Shown: positions 17,993 to 28,393 of the stretch, piece after piece
Position numbering within the stretch: position 1 is the first letter of the stretch
How the letters are laid out: the number at the start of each line of letters is the position of its first letter
NCBI GenBank assembly: GCA_006247105.1
Contig: CM016926.1
Span: forward strand, 1,984,001-2,048,000
Reading direction: 5' to 3'
Length of the DNA: 64,000 nucleotides
DNA from: Giardia muris
Lineage: Eukaryota > Fornicata > Diplomonadida > Hexamitidae
Notes under the pieces: model-generated
What the model saw: the letters and a program-made list of their open reading frames with translations, nothing else
Database searches by the model: none
What the model was told of the DNA's origin: nothing
Program-made: the position numbers and the translations under genes

Positions 17993-19171
17993 ATGTCAAA
18001 AGAAATGATATTAGCCGCTGGACTATTGAGTGCGGCCCTGTGCGTCCCTACACTTCGTCAGGCATTCATTTATACCAGGCATGGGGCACGGGCACCGTTT
18101 GTGCAGTTCCCAAAGGACCGGGGGCTCTGGAATTGCGGTCAGGAGGAGCTGATCAGCCCAATGACCAGGAATGATGAGATACAACGACCCTCGCCTGGTG
18201 CTGCGCTTGTCTATGATGTATCAAACACTCTCCGAGGCACGTGCTATGTCGGGCAGCTGACACATGTCGGCCTCCGCGAGAACGAGGCGCTCGGAGCACG
18301 ATGGTTCGAACGGTATTCTCTATTGACGGGGCTTGTTGGTGAGAGCTTCAATCCGGAAGAGATCCGCTTACGTTCCACAGACATTCCACGGGTGAAGCAG
18401 TCATTGACTGCACAGCTTCGAGGGATGTATGGATCCTCGCTCAGCATGAGCAAGGATGCACCATTTGTGCATGTTCCCGAGAAGGATAAAGACCCTTTGG
18501 CTGATCAATCTGCTTGTACAGGTTTCAGTAAGAATCAGGCCTATCTTTACAAGAAGATGTCACCTATCATCAGCGAGTACTCCGATAGGCTTCGTCAGGT
18601 GGTTGATGCATTAGGATATGTTTCCGAAGAAGAGGACACGGAATATGACACTTGGGCTAAGGTCTGGGATAACCTCATCACTCGCACCTGGCTTGGAATG
18701 GCACTTCCTAGGCAGATCACGCGCCAAGACGTGCTCATAGGTGGAAGAGTCGCAGACCTCACTGCACAGATGATGTATTGCAATGACAACCCGGAGGTTT
18801 CCCTCATATTCACACGCGCGCGTATTGGGCCGTACCTCACTGAGCTCCTTGACCTCATCGGCTCTTCTGAGCGGCTCCATATTACGGCGGCGCATGACAC
18901 AACGATCATGCCTCTGATGGCCGCCTTTGCGGGGCGCGGCTGGGATTGCAGCTGGCCGCCTTATGCGTCACACATAGAGCTTCAGATCTGGCAGGATGGC
19001 GACATTGCCCTTGTTCGCTTATATTATCAAAATCACATGGTGGTTCCCGTCGGCTGTGAAACGACGGTCAACTGCCGGCTTGAGGCCTTCCTCGAGGCTT
19101 TACGGATGGTTGCCGTCCCATACGAGGAGTGGAACGTGGCGTGCGAGGCGTCTATAGATGAGCTTATCTGA
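17993..19171 (+). CDS. Histidine acid phosphatase, secreted or lysosome-like
   Basis: Encodes 392 residues. The N-terminus is a signal peptide (MILAAGLLSAALCV). The catalytic motif RHGARAP follows at about residue 29, and the C-terminal catalytic HD pair lies in ITAAHDTTIMPLM at about residue 300. Both are required by the branch-2 histidine phosphatase fold, which forms a phosphohistidine intermediate. There are several cysteines and no C-terminal membrane helix, so the product is soluble in the secretory pathway or peripheral vesicles. The length (350-450) is normal for the family. The substrate could be phosphomonoesters or inositol phosphates. Its stop codon abuts that of the convergent gene with no gap. 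Confidence 0.9.
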   Translation: MSKEMILAAGLLSAALCVPTLRQAFIYTRHGARAPFVQFPKDRGLWNCGQEELISPMTRNDEIQRPSPGAALVYDVSNTLRGTCYVGQLTHVGLRENEALGARWFERYSLLTGLVGESFNPEEIRLRSTDIPRVKQSLTAQLRGMYGSSLSMSKDAPFVHVPEKDKDPLADQSACTGFSKNQAYLYKKMSPIISEYSDRLRQVVDALGYVSEEEDTEYDTWAKVWDNLITRTWLGMALPRQITRQDVLIGGRVADLTAQMMYCNDNPEVSLIFTRARIGPYLTELLDLIGSSERLHITAAHDTTIMPLMAAFAGRGWDCSWPPYASHIELQIWQDGDIALVRLYYQNHMVVPVGCETTVNCRLEAFLEALRMVAVPYEEWNVACEASIDELI

Positions 19172-20620
19172 TCACTCACCCAGTTGGCTACGAAGTTCCC
19201 GCTTCTGTGCGTCAAGAGCCTGGATCTTGGTTCTTAAGGTGGCAACGCGGGCAAGACGTTCCTCGTCCGGCGGCCCTCGATGCCGGAGAAGCTTGTTTAA
19301 CTCGGACGATAACGCCGTTCGTTCTGCCGTGTGAACTGCCAGCTGCTGGCGGACTAGCTGCTGCTCATCTTCTTCTGCTTCACGATAGATATCTCGCGGT
19401 TGGCTACGGGTGAGAGAGTTGATCATGGGCGATGAGGCTTGTAGTTGCTCTGGTTCTGGAGTCGTATGCGGTTTCGTAGGAGCTTTGGGCTTGACTTTTC
19501 GAGCAGTCTTCGGTTTCTCTACCCTTTGTGAACGCCGAGCCTTCCTATAGCTGGTTGCACTACTGAGATTCGAGGTATCCATTAGGTACGGCTGGGGTTC
19601 AGCGCTAGCTGACCGTCTCCCGTGGGGAGGCGTGTGGCGTGGCGGAGTGTCTAAGGAAAGAGACCGTTGCAACGGAGGAATGGCGCTAGGAGTTGAGAAC
19701 GGTCTAGTTTGTGCCACCCGCTTCCGAAAGATCGTATTGAGTATCTCTTCTGTGCGATAACGAGGGACCGAGGGGCTCTGAGCGCGCTTACGAAGCAACT
19801 GAAGCTCCTCAGAGGAGAATACACGAGTGCGGGTGGGAGAGCGTAGGACCTTATCAACAAGCTCTGTTGTTAGCGCCGCCTGGCGTTGCATGTGGTTTCC
19901 AGGCCCTGAAGCCCCACCGAGTTGCTTGAGTCGGATCACTTCTGTCAAGAACGAGGTGTATCTCTCCTGTGCATCGGGAGCAGAGAGTTCCTCGACGATC
20001 TTTCGCCGTAGAAGGCATCTACCGGCCTCGATCCCACCTTTTATGTCGAGAACTAATTCTCTTTCCCTCCGGAGCCGTTGCTCAGCGTCTGTGATGAGGT
20101 CACGCAGGCGGCGAACATTCTCGCACTGCCGAACAGTATTGGCCTTGGCCTTTGCAAGCTCCTGGGAGAGCTTCTGCATCTCGGCCGTGTGCTGGCCAAG
20201 ATGCTGAGCCCGAGAGGCGTTCAAAGTCGAGTTCTGGTCACGTAGGTTCTGAAGCTTCGTGAAGACCGACGAGGTGTTCTCGTCCGACGAAAGCAGTGCC
20301 TGCTCCATCTTCTGGTTGAAGAGGGCACCCTTTTCGAGGCGCTTCTGTTTCTGTAACTCAAGTTCCGTATAGCGCGTAGTGAGCGCGCCTACCAAGCCAT
20401 CTGCCCGGTCCTGGGCGGCGGCGACGTCCTGTTTGAGCGCTGAGTACTGGATCTGTAGTTGGCTGAGCTGCTGTTCGGGAGTTGGCATGATGTGAAGAGG
20501 ATGGCCTGAGATGTCGAAGTGGGGGGTCAAACCCTGGCCCATGGAGGTCTGGATCTGGGACTCTCCCGTGTAGGAGGTATATGGCGTCGGGCACAAAGAT
20601 GAGGGAGGGTTGGATGCCAT
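19172..20620 (-). CDS. Coiled-coil protein, 482 aa, unknown
   Basis: ATG 20620, stop TGA read from TCA at 19172-19174. The N-terminal 50 residues are Pro/Ser-rich. Long heptad stretches occupy about 50-230 (LSQLQIQYSALKQDVAAAQD). A basic, Ser/Thr/Pro-rich disordered region covers about 255-405, with repeated SPTRTR and RRSASAEP types that could be phosphorylated. A last coiled coil runs from about 410 to the end. No motor or enzymatic domain is seen; a cytoskeletal role is an inference. The start codon is 24 bp from that of the divergent 2,071-residue gene. Confidence 0.75.
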   Translation of the reverse strand: MASNPPSSLCPTPYTSYTGESQIQTSMGQGLTPHFDISGHPLHIMPTPEQQLSQLQIQYSALKQDVAAAQDRADGLVGALTTRYTELELQKQKRLEKGALFNQKMEQALLSSDENTSSVFTKLQNLRDQNSTLNASRAQHLGQHTAEMQKLSQELAKAKANTVRQCENVRRLRDLITDAEQRLRRERELVLDIKGGIEAGRCLLRRKIVEELSAPDAQERYTSFLTEVIRLKQLGGASGPGNHMQRQAALTTELVDKVLRSPTRTRVFSSEELQLLRKRAQSPSVPRYRTEEILNTIFRKRVAQTRPFSTPSAIPPLQRSLSLDTPPRHTPPHGRRSASAEPQPYLMDTSNLSSATSYRKARRSQRVEKPKTARKVKPKAPTKPHTTPEPEQLQASSPMINSLTRSQPRDIYREAEEDEQQLVRQQLAVHTAERTALSSELNKLLRHRGPPDEERLARVATLRTKIQALDAQKRELRSQLGE

Positions 20621-20644
20621 TCAAGACGGTGGCAGAAAAAGAGA

Positions 20645-23600
20645 ATGGACGAGAATATTGTCATTGATCGGCTTCCAGACCCGCTTCCGGACTCCATCTT
20701 GGTCCCCGCAGTCGGGCCGGCGCACGAGAGGCACGAGAAGCCGGTCCCCATCGCCCTCCTCTCGGCAGATACCCGCCTGAACAAAAGGTCTCATAAGAAG
20801 ATGCGGCTTTTGGAAGAACGGCTCTGTAACGACATCAGCGGGGCGATCGGGAAGGTCCTCGATCAGGTCCGCATGTCGATAGCCGCCCGGAAGCTTTATA
20901 TTCTCTTTGAGCCCACCCTCAACTGCAACCCTGCAACAGACCACTTGGTCCCAAAGGATGTTTTACCTATCTTCGAGCCCTTCCTCAACCTTGCCCAGGA
21001 TACGCTCTATACCCGGATCTACGTGATCGTTCAGCAAGCCGTGAGCGAGCTCTTCAAGGCGAGCCAATTAAAAGCACCTGTTGACGACAACCGGATGGAA
21101 ATCCTCGAATGTCGAGTCGTCGAGCTACGGCGGCAGCTGGAATCGATGGAACGCGAGTTCGACAAGTCTGCCTCACGCTTTGCGTTAGAAAAGGCCAATA
21201 TGTCTGCCGAGATCACGCAACTACGGGAGCAGCTTTGGCAGAAGGAAAAGTATACGGCCGAGTATGAGGCGGACTTCAACCCCTACATTTCCCCCTCGAA
21301 GTGGGGGCTTCTTGCCTTCATGGTTGGAGGAACGAGCGGGCTTGAAGAAAGGAAGGCGGTCCTGACCCAGCTCCTTGAGGAAGAAAAGGGCAAATGTGCG
21401 GAGCTCCGGATGCGTGTCGCCCAGCTTGAAATCGATTACTTCACCAAAGTCTCCCAGGCCAATCTTGTCCCCGAGCTCCAGAAGGAGATCAACTCTCTAA
21501 GAAAGACGATAGAAGAATACCAACAGCAACTTGACTCCTCCGATATGATACGTGGGAGGAATTTTGAATCTCTCAAGAAACACGACGAGGCCCTTCAGGA
21601 GGAGCTAATTCGCCTTCAAACCAAGCTACAACAATCGCAGGAACAAGCACGCGATAGTCAGGAGGTCATTGACGACCTTACTCGGCGACTGAGTGATAAA
21701 GATATCCAGAACGAGAGGCTTATGAACTCTCTCAAGCGACCAACTCTCTCCTCTCCCAAGCAAGAAAGCGTCCTTTCTCTTGATGACGTTCTTAATAAGG
21801 CACGTCAGATTATTGAGAGCCCACCCATCACTGACACAACCACACCCTCCACTGAGAGGGACCAACGGAGAAGCCGACTTCGGGATTGGAAGCCTTCCCT
21901 TGACGGGAAGGGTGAAGAGCTCGAGGAGGCGAAGAGCGCAGAAGGTCGCAAAAGACGGAAAACTCGAGGGAGGCAACGTAGTGGAAAGAATGACTCCGAT
22001 GGCGAGTCCGATGATGATGAAGCTATTGAGTCGGGTCACTCACGGAAGCGTAGAACAGTTCGGGAAACAGGTGGTCCCGAGAGTCAAGAAAGAGAAAGGA
22101 ACCGGACTCAACGCGATACAACCACGCCTGAACATCGGAGATCAAGAAAGCGCAAGAGCCGTCCAAAAGGGGATGGGAACGGTGAGGTTGGTAGCTCCGA
22201 TTCTAATACCAGCTCTAATGAGGATGAGCTTTCATATGAAGAGCTCCTTCGGCGCGTAAAGGAGCTAACGAAAAAGAACAGGTCATTAATCGTCGAAAAG
22301 GACAGTATGGCCAGGGAGATGAAGAAGATTAAGATGAAGGCGTCCAAAACTGTTGCGGAATCCCGTGGCTCAGAGCGTGATACTCGGAACAGTATGGATG
22401 AGACATTAACGCTGAGTTCGCTTGAGACGAGGGAGAGTGTTAGTCGACATGAGGAGCAGGACCAGAAGGGGAGGAGATTAACTGATAGGCGTGAATCTCA
22501 GAGCCTGAAAGAACAAGCCACTTCGATCAGTCGGGAGGAGATGGGCGCTAGGGAGTCAAAGGAAAAGGCGCCCCACAAGCGGAAAAAGGTTATTCGGAAA
22601 CGGGTTCGTGCCCTTTTACTCACGCCCCAATGCTTTATGCGTTTCAAGCGCGAGGTCGATCGGGACAGTACGCTTCTTGCTCGTTTGAAGTACAAAAGTA
22701 TTGATGCTCGAAGAGTTACCCCAGAAGATGTCTCCCACATCATTCAGAACGTCTCTGGAGAGATCGAACTCCTCTCGCAGATTGAGTTCCTGAAGAGCAC
22801 CGACTTCCGGATTCTTGAGGATGCTATCAGCCAGGCAGAGGCTCTTCTGAACCAGCGGTTCCGTGATGAGATCAGTATGGATGGGACGTGTTCTGACTAT
22901 ACTTGGCTTTCTGAGGCACGACCGGATAGCCGTGAGCATGACTTTGATGGGATTTCGAGTGGCTCGTTCTGTGGACATCGTGACAGTAGTAATCGGAGTC
23001 CAGAAGGTAGTGGGCAAACGTCCCACTTCACAAACAAGCAGCTACGGGATATCCTTCGTTCAGCCTTCGAGTTGGAGCTTCCCGCAGACCTGATTGAGTC
23101 TCTGACAGTCGACGAGATCGCCTTCCAGCTCCTTACCTTCAGAGACTTCGTTGGGATTCGGAAGAGTAACTTGAGTGAGCCGGAGGTGCTCGGTCTTTTT
23201 GGGATGGAGGAGGATCGAAAGAAGAAGATAAGAAAGATCGTCGGCCAACTGCTGATGAATAATGCAGGGATCCACAACGGTCTTTCGGAGGGTGGGTTGC
23301 ACTTGATCGTTGGCTCTCCTTCAAACCTTCTTGGGCCTCAGAAGTCATCCCACCCTGCCAACGAAGCCCTTAATGGTGATACCCTAGCAGGTTTGGATGA
23401 TAGGATCGATGAGGATATAACACCACGGGCTGACCGTCAGGTGAACGTATTCAGAGAGAATATGTCTCGCTCACGTTCCGGACTGGACTCAAGCACCGAT
23501 GATGAGATGCGCCGCTCAATGAGCCCCTTTCTCGAGCAGCCACGCATCTATCAGGACGGGAACCTTCGGATCTCGGGGACCTGCATTGACGATGATGCTA

Positions 23601-26600
23601 TTGCCTCGAACGACCCTGGAAAGCGTGGTCCGTCCGATGGCTTTGCGGCTCATCTGTCCCAAGACCATAGCCGCCGACCATCTGGGAGTCAAGCGTCGAC
23701 TCTCAGTCATGAGCAAGGGTCCTTTATTATGGGGCGAACTATGGACAAACAGGCGGATGATGCATCTTCTCGCTCGATCTCAAGCGTAGGATCGGAGAGG
23801 CAAGAGAGTAGACGGAGTAGTAAGGCACTGACGTCCAATCAAACGATCATTGATGTTGTGACGGAGCCATTGCGTGAGAGTGTTGAAAATATCCTCAAAC
23901 GGCTCGGGCTCGGGATCACATCAAATGGGGCAGACCAGTGGCTTGACACGACTAGTATGCCCCTAGGCCCGGATGTCGAGCTCTGCGTCTCGAGTACAGG
24001 TCTGGCAAGCGTCAATTGCCCGAACGGAGATAGGATTTACAAATCAGGACTCAAGGACGTCTGTTTACCCATCATTGACCTCATTTCGATAGCTCCTGAG
24101 GAGCAAAAGTCCATAACCTTCCGCATCGCAGACTTCTTCCAGAAGGAGGTTGTCCCGGCGACTGTTTGGGACGAGAAGAGGAGAAGGACGCCCAGAAAGG
24201 TCAATCGTACACCCTCCTCACCGGTTCAGAATAAGAGCTCTAGGGTGGCTGCTGACAAAGAATTAGACCTACAATTAGACGTGCTAGAAGATGGCGGCCT
24301 TGAGCCCGTGATGAGCTCGGGCTTCGGAACCCTCTCGGTAAGGAGGTATCGAGGAGACGACCTAGCTAACTTCGATCGTTTCATGCACAAGATCCGAAAG
24401 AAGGCGAAGCGAGACATGCCGGAAGCGCTCCACGATATAAGCATGGTTCTGGACATGCTTGGCTACGACATGCAACAGCTCCGCATCAGTGTTGTCGACG
24501 CACCCGAGAAGCCTCGCCGGTCCAAGACGTCTGCACGCGGCTCCACCTTCTCGATCAAGCACTTGGAGGATAAGATCGCCCAGCTCCACGAGACGCCCGT
24601 CACGGTCAAGCAGCTTTCGGAACAGGTCAAGGCTCTTTCCACGGAGGAGAAGATCACGGTCTTCCTTGATGCACTAGCTTCGTATCAGGTCACCTGGGAT
24701 GACCTTGAGGCGGTCTTCTCAAAAACAGAGCTAATCGAAAGGCTGAAGAGCGCATACTCACCTAGGCGAAACAGTTCAACGTTCATCGAGAACGATGATT
24801 GTATTCATGAGCTGACAGAGGGGATCATTCAGACGCATCTCCGCTCCCCCAATGGTCTAGTATCCAAGGATGTTGTCAACGAGAAGGCCCTAGGAAAGTG
24901 GATCAATGCACGGGTCGAGATCGCCGCCCCTTACGTCCGCTCATTTGAGAACAGCTCCAATACGGAACCGGAAGTGTCACTTCCGAACAAGCCGAAGGTT
25001 GATTCGGGGACGACTGGGCTGGAGGAGAATCCTCTTACACATTCTCTTGACGATCTCCTCCATACGTATGAGGAGTCGGCGAAGCTTCCCGACCTCTTCG
25101 CGCCGGAGGAGTGGGCGGAGCTAGCCTCCCGTGTTCCTACCGAGACGCTGGAGTTCATCCGACAACGCCTCGTGATCGAGCAAGAGAAGCTTGACGAGAT
25201 TGCGGAGCTGAAGGAGCAGCTGGCCGTTCTTCAGGAGGCGGAGCGGGCCGCTCGGGAACACTTCTCGTTATCGTTGAGTCAGGGCACGCAATGCGGAACG
25301 ATGTGCATCCGGGACGAAGGAGTTGAGGTGGATGTCGCTAGTGCCATTCAGCAACCAGTGGTGAGCGTGGAAGCAGATCCGACTCCCATATCGACGGACC
25401 ATTATAAGGGTAATATGTATTCGTCACCTGTGCGCGACGTAATTGTTCCCAAAGGTAAGGCGTTATATGAGGAGATTAACAGACCTATAGAGGTGGCCGA
25501 GGACCCAGCATTCCAAGCCGTGTCAACGATCGTCTGTGCCTCAAAGCGAGAAGAACGAGAGGTCCAATACCTTCCGATCATGGGGCTTGCTGGACATAAG
25601 GTCGGAGAACTTCCACCTCAACAGAAGTTTCCGAAGCGTCCACAGAACGTGAAGGAGATCAGTCTGCGTCTTGGATTCTATCCGCGAGAGCATCGAGCGA
25701 TCAACTTCAGGTATGTTGGAGGCCAACGTCTAGGTGCTCGAGTCCCAAACGTTCAATCGGATGCCCCACTTTCTCTTATTCATGTACCCGTTGATGGGCG
25801 TTTCCAAGAGGGTTTGAAACACGCGTCAGCAGCTGCCAGTGCCGTCCTGATGCGTCACCCAACCATCTGGAAACATAAGCTGAATTGGTCTGTGGATGAC
25901 GATCCACGAGAAGTCTTTCAACGTTTGTATGAGAATGCGCGAACGATTAGACAGAATCTTGAGGCGCGAATCCGAGCAAAACAACGCTTAGAGGCCATCC
26001 TCTTCGCTCGTTTCAAACAGACTTATATTTGCCTTTCCCAACCATCTATAATTAACGAGTCAGTTGCTCATCCTCCTGTACCGCAAATCTCACGTTCGTT
26101 GCTCTCGGTTGCGGAGGAAGACGAGAAGCGGGATATCAGCGGGATCTATGGCCATAATCATCAGGCAGGAACACCCTCACACACATATCTTGATGCCTCA
26201 ATGATGAGTTGGGTGAACTCCTCGGGTGTTGATCGTTCTGCTCAACCACCAATCGACCCCTCCCTTCTTCTTAGTGGAGGCCCTCGCCGTGGACGAGAAC
26301 GTAGCAATATCATGCTAAGAATACAGGCAACTCCTCTTCGTCCACTTACTGAGCTGCATGAGGAGTTCACCCCTGAGTTCGAGCGCTATAATAAGCAGGC
26401 CCATATCCGGTCGACACCGTCTGCTCCACTTCGTCTAGGACCCGAGGGACGTTGGGCAAAGTCACGCATTGCCCCACCACCTCCATCCCAACAGGACTTC
26501 CAGGTCAGAGGCGTTCGTGTGCCCGAGCCACAGGTCCATAACTATGATAGTAATGCTCGTGGGCATCTCTCCGTCGTCGCAAAGATCTCCTCTGCAATCG

Positions 26601-26860
26601 GAGATACCATTGATCAGCTTCAAGGAAAGCCTGGAGATGTTCCACAACCTCTTCGCCCACTCGCCTCTGAGACTAACGAGCCAGTTGTGGCTAAGATGAG
26701 TCTGACGGAGTTAGACATCAAGATTCTTACTGAGTCCCAGCCCGGATCGACACGAGAGAGTATCGAGGTCCATACGCCGCTGAACAAGCAGCGGGACCGC
26801 GCCGCCCTCTTCAGAGAGGTGGACCAGCGAGTTGAGCGTTCGAATCACAGGGCAGAATAA
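20645..26860 (+). CDS. Giant coiled-coil/disordered protein, 2,071 aa
   Basis: ATG 20645. Residues 40-137 contain a conserved block ([28 protein letters not shown]) shared with the truncated protein at 1-1985. Coiled coil runs through about 145-370. A very charged Arg/Lys/Asp/Ser region follows (about 400-660). Helical blocks lie at about 660-740, 805-875 and 1060-1130, then more coiled coil around 1500-1560. A conserved-looking domain lies near residues 1640-1800 ([35 protein letters not shown]). No enzyme motif or membrane helix is seen. It may be a large cytoskeletal scaffold, on the size and composition only. The PACRG start lies 7 bp after its stop. Confidence 0.8.
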   Translation: MDENIVIDRLPDPLPDSILVPAVGPAHERHEKPVPIALLSADTRLNKRSHKKMRLLEERLCNDISGAIGKVLDQVRMSIAARKLYILFEPTLNCNPATDHLVPKDVLPIFEPFLNLAQDTLYTRIYVIVQQAVSELFKASQLKAPVDDNRMEILECRVVELRRQLESMEREFDKSASRFALEKANMSAEITQLREQLWQKEKYTAEYEADFNPYISPSKWGLLAFMVGGTSGLEERKAVLTQLLEEEKGKCAELRMRVAQLEIDYFTKVSQANLVPELQKEINSLRKTIEEYQQQLDSSDMIRGRNFESLKKHDEALQEELIRLQTKLQQSQEQARDSQEVIDDLTRRLSDKDIQNERLMNSLKRPTLSSPKQESVLSLDDVLNKARQIIESPPITDTTTPSTERDQRRSRLRDWKPSLDGKGEELEEAKSAEGRKRRKTRGRQRSGKNDSDGESDDDEAIESGHSRKRRTVRETGGPESQERERNRTQRDTTTPEHRRSRKRKSRPKGDGNGEVGSSDSNTSSNEDELSYEELLRRVKELTKKNRSLIVEKDSMAREMKKIKMKASKTVAESRGSERDTRNSMDETLTLSSLETRESVSRHEEQDQKGRRLTDRRESQSLKEQATSISREEMGARESKEKAPHKRKKVIRKRVRALLLTPQCFMRFKREVDRDSTLLARLKYKSIDARRVTPEDVSHIIQNVSGEIELLSQIEFLKSTDFRILEDAISQAEALLNQRFRDEISMDGTCSDYTWLSEARPDSREHDFDGISSGSFCGHRDSSNRSPEGSGQTSHFTNKQLRDILRSAFELELPADLIESLTVDEIAFQLLTFRDFVGIRKSNLSEPEVLGLFGMEEDRKKKIRKIVGQLLMNNAGIHNGLSEGGLHLIVGSPSNLLGPQKSSHPANEALNGDTLAGLDDRIDEDITPRADRQVNVFRENMSRSRSGLDSSTDDEMRRSMSPFLEQPRIYQDGNLRISGTCIDDDAIASNDPGKRGPSDGFAAHLSQDHSRRPSGSQASTLSHEQGSFIMGRTMDKQADDASSRSISSVGSERQESRRSSKALTSNQTIIDVVTEPLRESVENILKRLGLGITSNGADQWLDTTSMPLGPDVELCVSSTGLASVNCPNGDRIYKSGLKDVCLPIIDLISIAPEEQKSITFRIADFFQKEVVPATVWDEKRRRTPRKVNRTPSSPVQNKSSRVAADKELDLQLDVLEDGGLEPVMSSGFGTLSVRRYRGDDLANFDRFMHKIRKKAKRDMPEALHDISMVLDMLGYDMQQLRISVVDAPEKPRRSKTSARGSTFSIKHLEDKIAQLHETPVTVKQLSEQVKALSTEEKITVFLDALASYQVTWDDLEAVFSKTELIERLKSAYSPRRNSSTFIENDDCIHELTEGIIQTHLRSPNGLVSKDVVNEKALGKWINARVEIAAPYVRSFENSSNTEPEVSLPNKPKVDSGTTGLEENPLTHSLDDLLHTYEESAKLPDLFAPEEWAELASRVPTETLEFIRQRLVIEQEKLDEIAELKEQLAVLQEAERAAREHFSLSLSQGTQCGTMCIRDEGVEVDVASAIQQPVVSVEADPTPISTDHYKGNMYSSPVRDVIVPKGKALYEEINRPIEVAEDPAFQAVSTIVCASKREEREVQYLPIMGLAGHKVGELPPQQKFPKRPQNVKEISLRLGFYPREHRAINFRYVGGQRLGARVPNVQSDAPLSLIHVPVDGRFQEGLKHASAAASAVLMRHPTIWKHKLNWSVDDDPREVFQRLYENARTIRQNLEARIRAKQRLEAILFARFKQTYICLSQPSIINESVAHPPVPQISRSLLSVAEEDEKRDISGIYGHNHQAGTPSHTYLDASMMSWVNSSGVDRSAQPPIDPSLLLSGGPRRGRERSNIMLRIQATPLRPLTELHEEFTPEFERYNKQAHIRSTPSAPLRLGPEGRWAKSRIAPPPPSQQDFQVRGVRVPEPQVHNYDSNARGHLSVVAKISSAIGDTIDQLQGKPGDVPQPLRPLASETNEPVVAKMSLTELDIKILTESQPGSTRESIEVHTPLNKQRDRAALFREVDQRVERSNHRAE

Positions 26861-26867
26861 ACAAAAA

Positions 26868-27581
26868 ATGCAACCATCTTACGAGGCAAAGAAGGCGCAG
26901 AGGATCGAAGAGATCGCGGCGGACCGTGCGGCCGCGCAGAAGCGGGCGTACGAACGGCGCGTCCGGAGCGTGGACGGGCCTCCTGCCGCGTGCCCGACAA
27001 AGATCCGCAAGCTGCCGCCGTCGGACTTCCGGCTCTTTTATGACCGCGGAGACCTCCCAATTTCAATCGAGCACGCGGCGTCCGGGAACAAGATCATCTG
27101 GAAGGCAGAGATCGAGCAACTGGACTTCCACCATTATTTGCCAATTTTCTTTGAGGGCCTCCGTGAAAAAGATCACCCATACGCCTTTCTCGCGCGCGAG
27201 GGCGTCACAAACCTATTGGAACATGGTGGGGCGAAGGTCCTCCCAGTCATTCCGCAATTGATCCTCCCCTTACACGCCGCATTGGAGACACGTGATCCAG
27301 AGATCATCTGTGTCATTTTGAATGTACTACAGCTCCTTGTCATGTGCAACGAGTACGCCGGGCCGGCCCTAGTTCCATACTATCGCCAACTGTTGCCTGT
27401 GATCAATATCTTCTACGGGCGCAACATCAACCTAGGAGACAAGATATACTATGCGCAACGTAAGCGCCAGAACCTAGGAGACCTGATCCAGGAGACCCTC
27501 GAGCTCATGGAGCGGAAGGGGGGCCCGGATGCCTTCCTGAACATCAAGTACATGATCCCATGCTATCAGTCGTGCATGTGA
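26868..27581 (+). CDS. PACRG: PACRG, ciliary inner-junction protein
   Basis: Encodes 237 residues. ATG 26868 follows AATAAACAAAAA, a typical initiator. The protein matches Parkin co-regulated gene product along its length: [68 protein letters not shown] and the C-terminal [23 protein letters not shown] joins the A- and B-tubules of axonemal doublets, binding tubulin at the inner junction with FAP20. It should act in the flagellar axonemes. The N-terminal 50 residues are basic and variable, as in other species. No intron is visible. Confidence 0.95.
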   Translation: MQPSYEAKKAQRIEEIAADRAAAQKRAYERRVRSVDGPPAACPTKIRKLPPSDFRLFYDRGDLPISIEHAASGNKIIWKAEIEQLDFHHYLPIFFEGLREKDHPYAFLAREGVTNLLEHGGAKVLPVIPQLILPLHAALETRDPEIICVILNVLQLLVMCNEYAGPALVPYYRQLLPVINIFYGRNINLGDKIYYAQRKRQNLGDLIQETLELMERKGGPDAFLNIKYMIPCYQSCM

Positions 27582-27605
27582 ACTATCTTGTCTCTCACTG
27601 GCCCC

Positions 27606-28388
27606 TCATTCGGTCTCGCCAGGTTTGAAGAGGGCGGCCTGGGCGTATAGGTACTGGGCCGCCAGCTTCCGGAGTGCGTGCTGCACGATCTTAATACCAT
27701 GAATTGTCGAGGCTGGTTGAAGACGAGTGGCATCAATGGCTCGGTCAAGAGAGTAATACCTCGCGAGCTTGGAGTGAAGCTTCTGGGCTTGGCGTGGTGT
27801 CCCCGTCAATGCATACGAGCGCATAAACTGAGTGAAGTGCTTAGCAAGTTCCTGAAGTGTGGTGCATCTTGCTTGGTTCTCCTGCCGCACCCGCTCAAGT
27901 TCCTCGTCCGCCCTCACCAATTGTTCTCGTAGTTCTCGTTCGGTATCGTTTCTTAGGGTCTGTATTCGTGTGAGTGCGTCGGACGTCAACAACATGTTAC
28001 CATCAGGAGGGGTCGCTTGATAATGGGAATGCAACCGTTGAATGGCCGCGGATAAGGACTCGTTTGGAGATAAGAGCAGATGACCCTCAGCATCTGCAAG
28101 GTCAGTTGGGCAATTGCATTCAATCCTCCTGTGTTGTTGTAGATATAACGAGAGGATCACCTTAACCTCCAATCCCATCGCCATCCCATGACTCGTGTAT
28201 GGAAGAACTCCAACCAAGCCATATGTGGGCGTGGTTGTCAACCGGGTTGACGTCTCGAGGTCGGTGATCAAAGGCTGGAACATCGGGTAGTCTCGTTGGA
28301 GAGCGAGCGTCTTTTCGAGCAGCTCCTCGAAGGGGAGCGTCTCCTCCAGCTGCTGCGTGATGTACGCCACTTGAGCACGAGTCTGCAT
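27606..28388 (-). CDS. UEV-domain protein, Vps23/TSG101-like (ESCRT-I)
   Basis: Encodes 260 residues. Residues about 10-135 follow the order of a UEV domain: N-terminal helix, DYPMFQP, GLVGVLPYTSHG, a hydrophobic VKVILSLYL strand, CNCPTDLADAEGHLLLSP, and a last helix before ATPPDG. A coiled coil (about 145-190) and a C-terminal helical end (IVQHALRKLAAQYLYAQAAL) have the order of the Vps23 stalk and steadiness box. Vps23 recognises ubiquitylated cargo and links it to ESCRT-II. Vps25 and Vps22 genes lie within 4 kb on the same strand. The similarity is from pattern only; ubiquitin-binding residues cannot be judged. Its ATG is 5 bp from that of the divergent gene. Confidence 0.6.
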   Translation of the reverse strand: MQTRAQVAYITQQLEETLPFEELLEKTLALQRDYPMFQPLITDLETSTRLTTTPTYGLVGVLPYTSHGMAMGLEVKVILSLYLQQHRRIECNCPTDLADAEGHLLLSPNESLSAAIQRLHSHYQATPPDGNMLLTSDALTRIQTLRNDTERELREQLVRADEELERVRQENQARCTTLQELAKHFTQFMRSYALTGTPRQAQKLHSKLARYYSLDRAIDATRLQPASTIHGIKIVQHALRKLAAQYLYAQAALFKPGETE

Positions 28389-28393
28389 TAAAA
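28389..28393. promoter_or_regulatory. 5-bp gap TAAAA between divergent start codons
   Basis: The sequence reads CAT-TAAAA-ATG: the minus ATG (28388) and plus ATG (28394) are separated by five bases. The same A/T tract must act as initiator for both genes, with leaders of at most a few nucleotides. Confidence 0.65.
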
